From Geosiphon pyriformis (taxonomy: Eukaryota; Glomeromycota; Glomeromycetes; Archaeosporales; Geosiphonaceae): a DNA stretch of 64,000 nt. The stretch lies in the NCBI GenBank assembly GCA_016748015.1, contig JAAOMT010000595.1:190282-254281 (forward strand), in the 5' to 3' direction. Shown in pieces: positions 22,163-34,600 of this stretch. A program made the translations under genes and the position numbers. The first letter of the stretch is position 1; every line of letters starts with the position of its first letter. Under the pieces are notes generated by a model. It made no database searches. It had not been told where the DNA came from and saw nothing but the letters and a program-made list of their open reading frames with translations.

Positions 22163-22952
22163 AAGAATGATAAAAAAGATTGATGTTTTGAAGCTTCTAA
22201 ATTTAATTTTTGATATTAATTACTATCAAATTAAATAAATTAAATTGAAATTTTTGAAATATGTTTATATATTTAAGATTAAAACAATATAAATTTATTA
22301 AATTTTTGTTTTTTTTTAAATCAAATAACAAAAAAAAAATTTTTTTTATTATGAATTATTAAAAATCATTGATAATTAATAATAATATTTACAATTTGCA
22401 ATTTTTAAATATATGAAAAAATACACAACTTAATACCCAAAAACTAATGTAAAAAAATATATAGGTTATTAATTTGTTTCTTGTTATGATAAATAATAAA
22501 ATAAAATTTTGTGTCTATTTTTAGTTTGTAACATCAAAAATATTAAATTAGTGGGTAACATTATCTTTTTCAATAATAATAAGGTTATTTCAAATATCCA
22601 ATCAAAAGTAAAATATGAATAGGAAAAATGTATGTTAATTCTTTTTCGGGATATTTTTCTCTGCCAAATTTGTCTAATAAAATCTTGCATCAAGCATAAA
22701 TTTTATAATTAAAAAAAAAAAAGTTTTTGCTCCAATGTAAAACTTTTTCCCATATTTCATGCATTTGTGATTTTCTGGGGTTAAGCAAAATAAATTTTAT
22801 TTTATATATATATTTTTTTTGATAAAATAAACATAATATATCTATTTTAAAGATTTCCATTCAGGGAATAGTAACTTTCAAAAGCGCATTAAATATTCAA
22901 ATTTCCTTTATTCTTAAAAAGGGTGATAATAGTTGAAAAAATTTTTTATTTA

Positions 22953-22997
22953 ATCAACATCAATCAACATCAACATCAACATCAACATCAACATCAT
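22953..22997. repeat. Microsatellite (ATCAAC)n
   Basis: About seven imperfect tandem copies of the hexamer ATCAAC. A related ATC/CAA-rich tract recurs at 24,706-24,763. Confidence 0.9.
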
Positions 22998-24705
22998 CCC
23001 AAGTTTTGATTTGGGGATATGATGGTTTGAAGAGACCATTTTTGGTCAATCGTGGGATATTTCCCACCATATCAATATATATATAGTTTAGTTAATTTTT
23101 ATTTCGTAATCGGGAAACCAACTCATCATTTGAAATATTTTTTTAATCACATCAACGAGATCAAATAATCAGAGCAATATCATTACCGTGTTCGACATCA
23201 TGATGTCATTTAGCCTAAATATATTTCAATCTTACCATTGTGATTCGAAAAGATCACGCAATCTATTTCTTAAACCAGTCTATTAGGGAAATTAGGCTCG
23301 CCTTCTTTTCCCAACTTCCTTGAATGTTTTCTAATAAATTATTCTTATCATCATTACTAATTCAAGTATAGTTACCAAACGATCATGGATTCTCAAAGGG
23401 AAATCTTCAATGATGTACACGGGGATAAAAGTAAAGATCTACCATTCAAATAATCCCCGATTATGTTGCCAATTGAGAACTAAGGAAAATGTTTGTTGAT
23501 ATTTGACAAAGTTTGGAGAGAGATATGCTAAGAATAGCTGCAAATAAATAAATTCGCCAACCAGTCTGTTATTCTGAAGTTTAGATGATTCGGAATCTTC
23601 TGCACCAATTGAAAAATATTTGAACTTCTCCTTGAAACTTAAAAAAAAAAACTTGTCAAATTAATAAATTTTTATTGGTTAGATACTTGTTCAAAATTTC
23701 CACACTTTTGAAACTTGAAATTCAAAAGTATAAAGGTGGTGACAAATATGTTTATTTTTGATACAAAAAACTATTTAAAAAAAAAATTTCTCAATTACCT
23801 TGGAACAATCAGTTTTTGAAATGTGTATATTTATACTTGATACAAACAAGGACGAAAAAACATGACCATCTGTTATCAAATTCTATTGACTAGAAGATAA
23901 GGAAATCTAAATGTTGACATCAATTTACTCACAAAAAAAATATTGTATCGTTAAGGAGACCTTCTATTCTGTATTCTCACGCCAACAAAATTTTTCTATA
24001 ATGTACTCGAACTAGAGATGACGACTTTCCTGTGGGCGGAGAAATTGTGAGAAAGCGCGGGCTTTTCTAATTGTATGTTGTGTAAAATTGTATTGTGGGG
24101 GAAAGAAACTTCCAGTCGTATGATTGTTTCCAATATACTTGTGACGGGGAAACTTTCCCGAAATTGAGACCTATTAATAAAATCACATGATTATTTATTC
24201 TTTTCATCACTTATTAAAAGTCAATGAAAAAGAAAAGCGAAATGGTGATTATGATTATGATGACGATGGTGGAATAGGGATCGATATCGATTAATTGTGC
24301 GAAAAGCGAAAGAGAATATGGCCAGACTTTAATAGTTTGATCTTCAGTTAAAAATTGGAATATCATAAGTACCTAAAGTTTGGGCTTTTACCATTTTCGC
24401 TGGTTAACCCCTACAAACAAGTACTACCAAACAATTTGAAGAAAAAAAAACGGGACTGGGCGACAGTACAACGCGAGAATTAAATATATTCTAACGTGAA
24501 TACGTAAGGATAACTCGGAATTTAACTAAAAATGGTTTAGACTTTTAAAATTTTTAACTGTGACACAGACCACCGCATACCCGATATTTGGCTAAGAATT
24601 ACTATCTTCACAAAATGAGTTAGTAATATAAATAAAATTTTCGGTAAAACTGACCGCACAAAGTTTTCTTTTCTTTGTATGGTTCACTGTTCAAGTGAGA
24701 ACTTT

Positions 24706-24763
24706 ATCATCAACATCAGCACCTAACAACAACATCATCATCATCAATATCATCAACATCACA
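24706..24763. repeat. Imperfect ATC/CAA-rich microsatellite
   Basis: Degenerate tandem ATC and ACA units (atcatcaacatcag..., aacatcatcatcatcaatatc). Non-coding. Confidence 0.75.
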
Positions 24764-25403
24764 TTTTTTTATTTTAAAAATCATTTGACGGTCCATTTAT
24801 TTTCTCAGTGGTAGTAATAATAGTAATAATGGAACAGAGTAGAAGTTTTATGAAGTTTTTTTTTTTTTATTATAATGTGTACTAAGTAAAAGACCAATAA
24901 AGTTTAGTTGATCAAAAAACTTGACGTAACACATACTTCCCACACTATGATACAAAACTGGGGATCGTTAGCAACTCAGAACCCTTTTTAGTATAACGTC
25001 CCTTTTCTTTATAACCTCACCCACCGACTTATCTCCCCTTTTTTCTTCCTCATTCTCTTCTCAAACTTTCGCGTTACCACCTTTTTTTCTTCTTCGTATG
25101 TTTCCTTTTTCTTAAAGAGAAAAGACTCGACTGGGTAGAAAATATTATAGCTTTAAAAAACTTACCATACATATACACACATATATACACAATAAATTCG
25201 ACTATATGGTCAAACTAAATATAACAGTGTTCTAAAACTTTCAACCAAAAAATAAAAATAGTTCAGAATATTTAATAGCTCCTTGGAGAAAATCTAAAGG
25301 AAACTCACAAGAGTATTTGACTCCTTTTTAAAATAATAAGAGACTACCCACTCGAGAGTCAACCTCAATTTAGTTTCCTGAATAACTACAAAAAAAAAAC
25401 ATC

Positions 25404-25440
25404 TGCTGCTACTGCTACTGCTACTGCTACTACCACCACT
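25404..25440. repeat. Microsatellite (CTGCTA)n
   Basis: About five tandem units of CTGCTA, ending in a CCACCA run. It is probably in the 5' leader of the Ser-rich gene and encodes poly-Ser only on the opposite strand, where the open frame is not a credible gene. Confidence 0.85.
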
Positions 25441-25688
25441 CACTACACCACCAGCCTGAAACTTGAAAAAGTATATAAATTTTTTCAAAATTTTCTCTTG
25501 AGCAAATATCAATGTTTCTTTGTTGTGTTTTCCATATTACTTCTTACTTAACGTCTCATCTTTATTCTTAAACCTTTATCAACACTCGCTTCTAGCTTTC
25601 ATACAATACTTGCATCAAACTTATATATTTTATCGGTTGAGAACATAAAAAAGAACAATTTTTCAACATAACTAAGAAAAAGGACAAT

Positions 25689-27440
25689 ATGACTCGACCA
25701 ATAAATTCTCTTTATTCTTACTCTTCCTCTTCCTCTTCGTCTTCCTCCTCTTCCTCCTCATTATCATTGTCATCAACAAAGTCTACTTTCTCTGTTCCAG
25801 TGGTACAGAGCAGGCTCGAACACCACCATTATCAACAACTTCAAAAAGAAGCTTTGAGAGGTCAAAAATCCGAAGCAAAATTCCCACCTCAGCAACATCA
25901 ACGGTCAAAATCCGTGTCTAGAGGGAAGCGTCATATTATTGAAACTCCAACTACAATTTTAACCCGTCCTAACAAGAATACTCCCTACGATAATAATAGT
26001 AATAATAATAATAATAGTAGTAGTAGTAATAATAATAATAATAAACGGGTTACGAACAGCTTTGATAGACAGTCGAACTGCATTGAATTTATTAATTCGA
26101 TCAATGGCGGTTCCCATTTCTCTAAAATGTCTGAGGATCCTAGTTCTGCTTTTGTTGCCACAAGTAAACTTAATCGTTATTATAGTCAATCGGTTGAAGG
26201 AGTTGATCATCAGAAAATAACAATCATGAAACGTCCTAAATCTGCTACTGGGTACGTCAATTCCTCCGCTGTTACAGCTTTCAGAAAATCTTCACCAGAA
26301 GTTCAAGAGGATGAAACCAAAATGAATGGACAGCAGCGTCGTTCATCTGTCTTTAATGGGAAATCTCAAAACAATCGTGGAATTTACAATGAAAGACGCG
26401 AGTTAGATATTTCCTTTTCAAAGGTGAAACGAACCAATCAATTCAAAGAAACAAAGTATACAACTCAAACCATAGAAAACCATGATAATTATGTGTGGCT
26501 CAACTCCAATCCTCAACTTGATGAACAACAATTAAAAAGTTCTAGTGATTCCGATGTAAATAGTTATAAGAATTCATACATAAAGCCTGTGCCTTACATG
26601 TCATCACCTTTTGCATATGGTGAATCCGTCAACAAAGGTATTAACGGTTCACCTTCTAAAATCAACAATACCGCCGCTTTCACTCAACTCCTCACGAATA
26701 TTAACGCCAGCAAAGAAACCTCTACCTCTCTCGCTAACATTGACCCTACAGAGTCTTCTAATTCACACCCAATTAATGGCAATATTGCTTCGTTCGAAAG
26801 GCCCTTCAACAAGATGCTTAAACGAAATTCTTCTGTGCATGTTCCCTCAAAGAAACCAACCCTTGAATCCATGCCTCGTCGTCAATCGAGTTCAGCCGTC
26901 GAATTGCGTAGCCAAATTGCTAGCTTTGGTGGGATTAATGTCGTTCCAAACCGTCCTTCGTCAAGCCCAAGATCTACTGGAAGGCCATCAAGTAGTCCAG
27001 CGAGAATTGTGGGATCTCGACTCTACGCTGGTCCAGAATTTCACAATTCGCCCGCGCCCACTGAATTGCCTTTACCTTCTTTCCTAGCTCGCTCTGTTGG
27101 TAAAGATTCTGAATCTGAATTCCCCGAGATTCCATCGCCTCCGAGAACTCTTACCCCTGTGTCCGTGAACGGCAGTCTTTCAGATGACGAAAACATGTTT
27201 ATTATGGATGACATTGATTTTAATGAACAGAATACTCGGCAGCAACAAAAATCTTTGGAGTTGCTCACAATTTTGGCGAACGACATTTTAGCCACCAAAT
27301 TATCTGCTCCTCTACCTGGCTACAATATTCCAGCTCGTATGACTACCGCTCGTCCTCTGCACGTTTATCCTGAGGCTTCTGGACGATACAATTTGACAGA
27401 AATTTCCCAAAATCTGAGAACTCTGCTCAAGATTCAATAA
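25689..27440 (+). CDS. Ser/Asn-rich, largely disordered protein (family unknown)
   Basis: A single exon of 583 aa, with ATG at 25,689 following an A-rich leader (aaaaaggacaatATG). The N-terminus has a run of 15 Ser (about 13-27). About 100-120 is a mixed Asn/Ser tract encoded by AAT/AGT repeats. The middle is basic and rich in Ser, Pro and Arg, with several RRxS-type sites (PRRQSS, QRRSSV) that could be kinase targets, and a PSSSPRSTGRPSSSPAR segment near 425. The last 65 residues look folded: QQKSLELLTILANDILATKL (about 517-536), a Pro/Arg segment, then NLTEISQNLRTLLKIQ. I do not recognise the family. Normal codon use and the structured C-terminus support a real gene. Confidence 0.75.
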   Translation: MTRPINSLYSYSSSSSSSSSSSSSLSLSSTKSTFSVPVVQSRLEHHHYQQLQKEALRGQKSEAKFPPQQHQRSKSVSRGKRHIIETPTTILTRPNKNTPYDNNSNNNNNSSSSNNNNNKRVTNSFDRQSNCIEFINSINGGSHFSKMSEDPSSAFVATSKLNRYYSQSVEGVDHQKITIMKRPKSATGYVNSSAVTAFRKSSPEVQEDETKMNGQQRRSSVFNGKSQNNRGIYNERRELDISFSKVKRTNQFKETKYTTQTIENHDNYVWLNSNPQLDEQQLKSSSDSDVNSYKNSYIKPVPYMSSPFAYGESVNKGINGSPSKINNTAAFTQLLTNINASKETSTSLANIDPTESSNSHPINGNIASFERPFNKMLKRNSSVHVPSKKPTLESMPRRQSSSAVELRSQIASFGGINVVPNRPSSSPRSTGRPSSSPARIVGSRLYAGPEFHNSPAPTELPLPSFLARSVGKDSESEFPEIPSPPRTLTPVSVNGSLSDDENMFIMDDIDFNEQNTRQQQKSLELLTILANDILATKLSAPLPGYNIPARMTTARPLHVYPEASGRYNLTEISQNLRTLLKIQ

Positions 27441-30400
27441 TTATCAACAAGAGAGGCTTTCCTTGCAAAGCGAGAATTACCTTTCAATTTTGGCGGTCTG
27501 TGATATAAAAAAAGTATTTTAATAATTCGCAAGTCGCAATAATTCCTATAAAAATCTGACTAGCTCAGGTTTAGAATACATCCCTTCTGCATAATACTTC
27601 ATTGTAAATTTTTGTTTTAATTTCTGCACATTTTTTTAGAATTCGTCGTCCCTTTTTTTCGTTGTAAAAATTTTGCATTTTCCCTTCTCCCCCTTTTTTT
27701 ATTCTTTTGCTGATAGCATGTCACGCGCCCTTTTTTAGAATGGCAAACGGCACTGATAATTGTACAGTGTTTGGCGGGACAGTAGTTGGGTTGGTGTTGT
27801 AATAAGACTATTAGCCCCTTCAATCACTGCAATCCCCATAGAACTTTCACGCAATTGAAAACCTCTCAACGTTTCACCTATTCTTCCCTTTCAAAGTATC
27901 CAACGCTAATCAAATCAATGACATCATTTCCCTTCTTCATATTACTCTTAACCCTACTAACCTGTCCTTTCCTATACACGATTTCATCAGATTTGATCTG
28001 GTAATGGGTCATTCGCAAATTCTCTACGTAAATCTTATGGGACGCTTTTTGAGATTCATGTTTCATTCCTGAAACTTGAAGACAATCTTGGTTCTTTGAG
28101 ATGTCTTCCATTTCCCTTTTTAATCATTATGTTATTTTCCATGTTACCTTAACGCGACAACTGTCACTTTGAAATACCCAAAGATATTGAACCCTTTCCA
28201 TAGTGACATGCCTTTTCAGATTGATCTCTTTGGCTCTTGCTTCTTTATTTGTTAATGATATGTTTGCGACCTCTAATTTGGTCTTTATATTTGCTCCTTG
28301 TTCCTACAAACATCCAAAAAAAAAACATTTGTGTCTGTATTTTTTGTATTTGTAGCTCTTAGTATAGGATGCAAAAAGCACACAATTTTGGTCTTTATTA
28401 TACTTTGGCATTATTTATTTGATGGCCTCTTGGGGCATGCACTGTTCTTTGGTCATATCACATCAACCAATTTGTCATCAATAAATTCCCTTCCGTGCCA
28501 AAAAATTGGAATTCTGATTTAAACACTTTTTTTTAATCATACAGCTTCATATTCTGAAGCTTGTTGTATGTGCTTCAAAATCGTGTAAGTAATGGTATAC
28601 AAATCCTCCAGGGGTCTATGCCTCAATTGAGCTCATTATCCATGTTGATTTGCCTTTGTTCTACACCTGGGATACTAACCCTGATCACTTGAATTTCTTC
28701 CGAGTTTGTAATACAGATCCTTTTATCAGCGACCTCTAAGCACAAGTGTTTCGTGTTGGGTACAAACTGCTTCTCATTACGGAGAAACCTTCATTTCTTT
28801 TGAACCTTCGCAAATGAGCTTTATTAACTTGTATAAACTTGTATTTTTAGGACGAGCACGTTATTATCTGGTTATACTCTGGAATATACCCAAAATGAGT
28901 TTGATTTGATTGATACGGAATAAATTATTTCCAGATCCTGCGATATACGAATGTGCACGAGGGGGTAAGTATTTCTAGATTATGTGTCTTGTATGAGAAT
29001 ATTTGGTACGCATCGTTTCGCAAACTCTTGTCAGTACTGGAATAGACCTGTAAGTGGGCACAAATTAACAGCAATAAAAAGGTATCAATTTGTCCCGAAA
29101 GACTCGGGAAAGATCTTGGTCGTTTCCAAGATTAGAATTTGAGTATTTCCATTGATTCTTTGTTCTTTTTTTTCAATTGCTTCTGTATGAAATTCGGGAT
29201 AATTGTAAAAGAAAATCAATTTTAATTGTTATGCAGTGCAGCGCTATGTCTAAGATTTTGGGGCTGTTATATTATAATGAATATTTTGATAAACTCCAAG
29301 CCTTAAATCGCCAATGCGCATAATATCACAACCGTACTATACCATTTATTTAATTAATTGGAATGCATCTACGCATTCCATTACATTGTTCCCCAAATCC
29401 ATACTCAATGTGTTACAACCATGATTAACGCATACGAGAAAAGAAATATGGTAGCAAAAATGGTATTTAATAATGTTTGGAAAAAAAGCAATTGTCCTTT
29501 AGTAATTACAATGGGGAATATCATTATTTCAGCATATTGACCAATAATTAATGACTTGTTCTTTGAAGCACTTGGCTAGGGGTTTTAAAATGGTTTGCAT
29601 AATTATTGGAAAATCGGAAAATTCCGGGTATAGTATTTTGTGCATTAATTCCCCGATTTGAGTTGATATATTTACATCAAATATTCCTATTTGAAAATTT
29701 GTATGAATTCTCGGTTTCCCTTTGCTAAAATCTGATCTGCTTGTTACATTCATAAATACAATTTTTTGGTTAGATTGTGAAATATTACAAGTTCGAAATC
29801 GAAAACCTGTTATTTATTTCGATTAATTGCCTCGCATGGTTGATTATCATAATCATCTCGTGAAAGAAATATATTTGTAAAGATACTTTAAAACCGTATG
29901 TTTGATAAGCTAATTGTATTTTCTAGGAATATCCTTTGGAGAAAATCTATATTTATCAGATTAAGGAAATATTTACATAAAGAGGATTATAGTCTAGTTG
30001 TCCTTAATCAATCACCAATCACCATCCCCAAAAATATCGAAATTTTCAAACGATTTTTGAGTACTGATATACGTTTTATAATGCCATAAGATGTTTAACA
30101 CTCGGGTTAGAAAAAAGTATGAAGGAATTTACAATTCTCAGATCGGATGTAAAATCATTGCATTTAATGCGGCGACCAAATCGCCTTGATTTTCGCGAAG
30201 ATAACGATCAGCGACGGATTTCTCTACTTCCATTTCATTCATCTAGGTTTTTAAAAGGGAAAGAAAAATTGTGCTATATACAGAGGTTGGAGAAATGTAA
30301 GGTCATTTTAGGCCTAGAGGAAAATACCTACAATAAGCTCTATATCCTCTTTTGAGACTTTGACCTTTTCCAGCTCTTGCATCCTAAATTATTACGTTCA

Positions 30401-30649
30401 GAGTTTACAACAGAATCAAGTATATTAAGACAATGTTAAAGAAACAAACAATAAACGTAAGCCTCAAGACTGCATACACTCTACATACCTTTGAAGTTTC
30501 AGCTCTTTTTGTTTCTGATTTTCCTCTTTCACATATGACAATGCCTAAGATTGAGAAAGAAACTGGAGGTTATCTCTGCCAGTTACACTACATTGATCAA
30601 GCAAAAAATTCCCCACTCAAAAATTCAGATTTGGATCTAAAAATCAAGA
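27441..30649. other. Long intergenic region (3.2 kb), no convincing gene
   Basis: CpG-containing, island-type sequence with several short open stretches (for example 27,786-28,004, 28,298-28,522, 29,358-29,540, 30,119-30,355). None shows family resemblance. An exon-like block (28,852-28,964, preceded by TTTTTAG and followed by GTAAGT) has stops in all forward frames. A spliced non-coding RNA or a fast-evolving small gene cannot be excluded. A 7-bp perfect hairpin (GGAATGC...GCATTCC) sits at 29,360-29,379. Confidence 0.45.
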
Positions 30650-31069
30650 TCAAACCTTATTTAGTCTAGATTCATCAATTCTTTCCCCACTAGCTTTTTC
30701 AGCATGATATCCTTCTACATCTTGCATGTCTTTTTTGGCTTTTCCTTTGAACCCTTTCTGTTGTTCCTCCAGCTGTTGCTCCTCTTCTAAACCCGCTTGT
30801 TCTTCTTGCTGCTCGGAGGAAGCGGCAGCAGCTCCAGCTGTTGTAGACGAAACTCCGGTTTTTGTTCCTCGTGAAATGGTTTTTGTGGTTTGACCAGCCG
30901 TAGAAGTTTTCGCTCCAGGAGACTGGTGATTATGGTGGTGATGGTGTGTCGAGGTCGTTGACGACAAGGTTGTGGCGGTGTGCGAAGTATGAGACGTTGT
31001 ACTGGTGCTCGTTGTTGCAGCAGTGGTTCTTGTCGAAGAACTAGCCTTTCTTTTGTTTTTAGACATATT
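30650..31069 (-). CDS. Small low-complexity protein, Thr/Ser/His then Glu/Gln-rich (139 aa)
   Basis: I chose the ATG at 31,069 (MSKNKRKASSS) over the upstream in-frame ATG. The upstream extension is unlike the rest, and the context AAAAATATG is A-rich. Residues 1-12 are basic, 12-55 are Thr/Ser-rich with a His run (about 40-47), 85-105 are Gln/Glu-rich and the C-terminus is Lys/Asp/Glu-rich. It is probably disordered. No domain is recognisable. It lies in tandem downstream of VPS35 on the same strand, 604 bp from its stop. A possible donor (AATAAG|GTTTGA) at the very end leaves room for further exons. No function is assigned. Confidence 0.5.
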   Translation of the reverse strand, partial: NMSKNKRKASSSTRTTAATTSTSTTSHTSHTATTLSSTTSTHHHHHNHQSPGAKTSTAGQTTKTISRGTKTGVSSTTAGAAAASSEQQEEQAGLEEEQQLEEQQKGFKGKAKKDMQDVEGYHAEKASGERIDESRLNKV

Positions 31070-31673
31070 TTTTAGAAGAATAGAAAATATGGATAGAAGA
31101 AATTTAGTGCCCAGTGACGAAACTTGGAAACAACCCCAAAGCGAAAAAGTGATTTCGATCAACGGTTTGTTCAATCTTCCATTGACGATTACCCTGATAA
31201 ATGTGGCACCTGATGTGGCATGTACCAAGCCATCCTAACATCTTATCTTTTATCATGATAATCATTCTGACATGCAATTACAATACATATTTCCTAAATT
31301 TGTCTATTATATTTTCGTTGAAAATGAAACCTTTTTAAAATAACGAGTAATTGCACAAAGTTTACGATAAATACAAATGTCCCGAAAGATTTATTTGCTA
31401 TTTTTACATAAAAGGTAATCATTAAGCCTCACCTATCCAATTAAAGCCCATGAATTTTTAGAATGTATTAAATACAGAGAAACCAAAATTGACTAATAAT
31501 TATTAAGAATTTAAAGAAAATCAAACCTCGACTTTAAAACTAAAGCGAATATTATAGGGGAAATATTTTGGTCCGAGGATACAGCATTTAGAATATCCCC
31601 AGGTTCAAATTTTTGATGGCCGGCCTTTGCAACTAGTTTGAGATTCTTGAGGGATACTCTTGAATTTATAAAA
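31070..31673. other. Intergenic region downstream of VPS35
   Basis: Holds the VPS35 3' UTR and the promoter of the small minus-strand gene. No separate reading frame is credible. Confidence 0.5.
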
Positions 31674-34600
31674 TTATAGCCCTGAAGAAACGCTTGTGTC
31701 AATATCATCATATCGAGGTTGTCCTGTTTCACCCTGTGCTCTTGCCGCAAGCACGACTTCTTTACGCGTGTTGAGATGTTGTAATGTGGCACGGAAATGC
31801 TTTACAACATATTCAGAAATATTACCTTCGGCTTCAATCATTGCAGAGGAAGCCGACGTTGGAGGATGTTGATCAGGATTGTCCATGGTTGTAAGATTTG
31901 TATTTATGAGATCGATCAATCCATTGAGATATTTTACCGTAACCTGGATGGCAAGCATAAATTGATAAATAAATAATGAAATAAATCATGAATGTTCTTG
32001 GTTTACATACAGCATCATTCTGTCGTTCGAAATAATATATATATCTGTTGAGTATCTCAACAAATAACTCGACATTGGTGACAGAATCCATACACGAATC
32101 AGCTATTTTGAGGGCTTTCTGTAAGCATTCAAGAACTCGTTTGCCATCACGATAAAGTTCCTATATGCAAAATAGTAGGTTGATAAATAGATCCGTCACC
32201 CAATTACATATAAACTATTATCAAAAAAAGTTTACAGACCTCGATTGGTTTTTCGTTGCGCCCATCAACTGCTGTAGCCCACCATAAATGACTTGATAAA
32301 TAGACAGCTCGACATTGATCAGGTTTCTTTAATAATTTGCTACCATGTAAAGCACACTTTGTTATTAGCGTATCATAATTTTCCGCTCCAAAAACACGAG
32401 TACTCTGTAAAGTGCCAATGATGAGTGTGATGGCCTGGAATTGGGCTCTTGATTCAGATATGGATTCTTCATATATGGTAAATGCCTATTTGAGGGAGAA
32501 TATATATCTATAAATTCTCATGAAAATTTCGATTTTGCTATAGCCCAAAGGCCATTAAAAAACACGTTTTAATCCAATACCTGTACGAAAAATTCATAGC
32601 AAACTTCTTCAAAGCCACATTCATCTGCGCTTTGTCCAGCTAGAAGGAAAAGCCTAAGGCACATATCTGAGCATTCAACTTTTTTATAGAGAATCGATAT
32701 AACTTGATGTATAAAACGGAACAAGTTTGATGTTTTCTTGTCCCAGCCATTATCATGTCCCTCCAAATTTTTATAATGTCTAGCCAGCTTTATAGCGGAT
32801 ATTGCGAGAGATGGGAAGGTATATCTTATCCTTTCACCACCTTCAGCGAATTGTTTTCGAGCTGTTGCTAATAACTATCAAAATCGACAAAATTCAAATT
32901 TTCAAAATAAGTTTAAAACATCCAACGCAAGTCAATTTAATGCGAACATTAATCAAGAATTTACCATGAATTGACCATCTGGATCCTCATTTTTGAACAA
33001 GTGAATAATTCTTGCCAGCCAGCCTTGCTCTTCTGCAAATTCTTCGGGGTCCATGAGTGGTGGATTATTGCTAGATCCTCTCCCTCGACCACTTACAAAA
33101 TTGCTGAAAGGACTCGAAACGGCATCTTTTTGATCACGAATAAGGACATTGCAAAGGTTCAAAATCCCATTTACTTCCTCAGCGGTGTCGATGATTGTTT
33201 CGTATTTAAGGATGGATGAGACAATCGCATGTGCGATAGCACGTCGCGTTGAAAAGGGTTGTAATGAAAGTAGGGGAGCGTAATTTGGGAAAGCAAGAAG
33301 TGTGAGCACTGTAGAATATGAATTTATTGGTGCAAGGAGGAGGTTAAGGAGATTTGCAATAGTAACCGAATTGTGAAGATCAGGATTTTGGCTTTTTTGG
33401 TTTCAAACAATAAAGATGAAGTAAATTAGATAATTCCTTTATTAAAGTGAACCATTTACAAAAAAAATACCTCTCGCTGAATTCGATGAATTTGATCTTG
33501 GCAAACTTGATAACTTGATCCACGTATTCAATTTTATCAGGGTAGCAACTCAAAGAAAGGTTGACTAAAGATACAAGCAATGCAGTGATATCTTGTATGG
33601 AGAGATCTGGCCGCGCCTATTATTATAAGATTTTAGGAGCTGGGATTTATACCTAAAATAAATTCGATCGAGTTTGGTTTACCTTAACCAAATTAACAAT
33701 CTGATCCCAAAAGACCTCAAACAATTTGACATCCTCTGGAATTCCACGGAATTTTTTGACGACAGGCTCTTGAATTTCAGGAGAGTGAAGAACTTCATAA
33801 GATTCCTCATTTTTTTCTTCGATTTCTTTGGGCTTTTCCAAATCTATGACTTCATGAAAGCCACCCTCATCCTCGAAACCACCCTTTTCAAGGAAAACTT
33901 CTTCAGGAACAGTCTGTCCCTCATGTTCTGACGAAGCATGAAGAAATTCTTCTTCATGCCCTAACCTATGCCTTAATTTCTCTGCCAACCGTTTGGCAGC
34001 TTCTTCCTCCTGCCTTTTGATTTCTTCTGGGGGTTCTGAATCAGCCTCACGTGCTGCATATGCGGCTAAGCGATCAATTAAGGCAATTACTATTTGTTTC
34101 ACGTTAACTTTAGGGTGAAGTTGAGCCGTCGCTGATAGATAAGAGCTGAGGGTTCTTAGATGAAAATCGTCATGGAATACCTAGAAAATAGAACTTAATT
34201 TCGAAAAAATATGGATAAAATCTAAGCAAGGTTTTATGAACAAAACTCACTTGAATGATTACTTCCATTAAATATTCTTGTGCTATGACATCTTTACAGT
34301 TAATGACTTGCTCCAGTATAGCAGGAAGAATCGTCTATAAGAAATATTCGTTTTTTTAAGCGTAAAACTTTTCTGAGTCAAAGAAATGAGTAATAACTAT
34401 GTAGAATTTTATTTCGCCGATCGGTTGTAGTAAATGAATACCTTTTGATATAACGTCAAATCAACGCCATCCAATTGACTCAGCCGTACTAAGTTCGTTC
34501 CAACTAGTATCTTCAACTCTTTACGTTCCATCTCACGTTTCTCTCGATCGCGTGAATGTCCTTGATGCTGTAGGCGAACCCAAAGTTTATTCATCTCAAT

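Larger units (their letters stand above)
22163..25688. other. Long intergenic region (3.5 kb)
   Basis: AT-rich up to about 22,900, then mixed sequence with normal CpG. It contains trinucleotide/hexanucleotide repeats (listed separately) and long purine or pyrimidine runs. I found no reading frame with family resemblance, no tRNA and no transposon signature. The last ~600 bp (pyrimidine-rich, 25,020-25,110 and 25,540-25,680) is likely promoter and 5' UTR of the Ser-rich gene. Confidence 0.5.

Noticed and set aside
22953-22997. CRISPR-like or regulatory array
   Set aside because: It is a simple hexanucleotide microsatellite without spacers; a fungal genome is also not expected to carry CRISPR.
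23030-23085. Imperfect dyad (gggatatgatgg ... cccaccatatc) as an operator
   Set aside because: Only one imperfect copy in a long intergenic region with no supporting context.
25959-26210. Minus-strand frame with Ile/Thr repeats opposite the Asn/Ser tract
   Set aside because: It is the antisense of AAT/AGT repeats in the Ser-rich protein, with no independent support.
29360-29379. Perfect 7-bp hairpin as a possible terminator or RNA
   Set aside because: Too short and isolated, without a T-run or conserved context, to support a function.
30433-30669. 78-aa plus-strand frame
   Set aside because: No family resemblance; it overlaps the end of the minus-strand low-complexity gene and is likely chance.
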